Below, one piece after another: positions 5,727 through 5,941 of a DNA stretch of 5,941 nt. Each line of letters starts with the position of its first letter. The first letter of the stretch is position 1. Location: the NCBI GenBank assembly GCA_003448835.1, contig DLXM01000029.1, positions 1 through 5,941 on the forward strand, read 5' to 3'. The stretch comes from Bacteroidota bacterium (lineage in GTDB: Bacteria > Bacteroidota > Rhodothermia > Balneolales > HLUCCA01). Position numbers and translations under genes: made by a program. The notes under the pieces were generated by a model that made no database searches, had not been told where the DNA came from, and worked only from the letters and a program-made list of their open reading frames with translations.

Positions 5727-5941
5727 TTATTCAGCCTTTCCAAACACAACTTTCAAACGATCGGTCAATGAATCGAATGTTGAAAACATGACCGGGACCA
5801 CAATCAAAGTGAGGAATGTTGCAAAGCTCAATCCACTTATGATTGCAACACCCATTGGTCCCCAAAATGCGGTATTATCAGATCCTAATTGAAATCCAGG
5901 ATCAAAACTTGTCAGATAACCGACAAAATCTATATTGATTC
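5727..5941 (-). CDS. RND efflux transporter, C-terminal fragment (HAE/AcrB-type)
   Basis: Only the last 70 residues fall in the window; the gene enters from the right edge. The segment AFWGPMGVAIISGLSFATFL (fragment residues 24-43) continuing into TLIVVPVMF (44-52) is the characteristic last transmembrane helix of large RND permeases, in which a short Pro/Gly-containing loop leads into a GLxxxTxLTLxVVPxxF helix. A short charged cytoplasmic tail follows (TDRLKVVFGKAE) and then TAA. The full-length protein would be an inner-membrane proton-driven pump of roughly 1000 residues working with a periplasmic adaptor and outer-membrane channel; none of these parts is visible. The substrate (drug, metal or other) cannot be judged from this end. 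The gene converges on the two-gene unit to its left and shares the intervening terminator. Confidence 0.85.
   Translation of the reverse strand, partial: INIDFVGYLTSFDPGFQLGSDNTAFWGPMGVAIISGLSFATFLTLIVVPVMFSTFDSLTDRLKVVFGKAE

Noticed and set aside
1..5941. CRISPR arrays, insertion sequences, tRNA/rRNA genes, phage or toxin-antitoxin modules
   Set aside because: I saw no repeat-spacer pattern, terminal inverted repeats with transposase, cloverleaf or rRNA-like sequence, or small paired ORFs on either strand.

Overview
The window is an AT-rich stretch of a Gram-negative bacterial chromosome. It holds six genes in two divergent groups, plus the tail of an RND transporter that converges on them. 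A lipobox protein, a Tat signal and an RND pump indicate an organism with an envelope and periplasm. None of the complete gene starts has a recognisable Shine-Dalgarno sequence, and one intergenic region holds a TAnnTTTG-type promoter match. This points to the Bacteroidota / FCB side of the tree (Bacteroidota, Rhodothermia/Balneola-like or Ca. Marinimicrobia-like). That placement is inference; no rRNA or marker gene is present to settle it.

Left half (minus strand). From about 2691 leftwards run a class A beta-lactamase-fold serine hydrolase without a signal peptide, then (4-bp gap) a YdhF-type aldo/keto reductase, then (115-bp gap) a Tat-exported calcineurin-like metallophosphoesterase cut by the left edge. 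The first two are almost certainly co-transcribed. The third may or may not belong to the same unit.

Middle (2692-2831). This divergent intergenic region carries the regulatory signals: an 18-bp near-perfect palindrome, a 12-bp perfect palindrome, a plausible rightward promoter and a possible leaderless leftward promoter.

Right half (plus strand). A ChaN-family (haem-binding-like) exported protein is followed, after a 96-bp gap containing an inverted repeat, by a tight two-gene unit. Its first gene encodes a beta-propeller lipoprotein with a CxCC motif plus one further Cys. Its second encodes a small membrane-anchored or exported protein of unknown function with HDHR and DGSED motifs. A strong hairpin terminator closes this unit. 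Beyond it lies the C-terminal end of an RND/HAE-type efflux transporter on the opposite strand.

Functionally the window looks like envelope and redox housekeeping or accessory genes rather than a defence or mobile system. I see no CRISPR, IS, tRNA, rRNA or phage element. The best candidate for something undescribed is the CxCC propeller lipoprotein plus its small partner. Both look like conserved families without an established function, and the cysteine arrangement suggests a metal or redox site.
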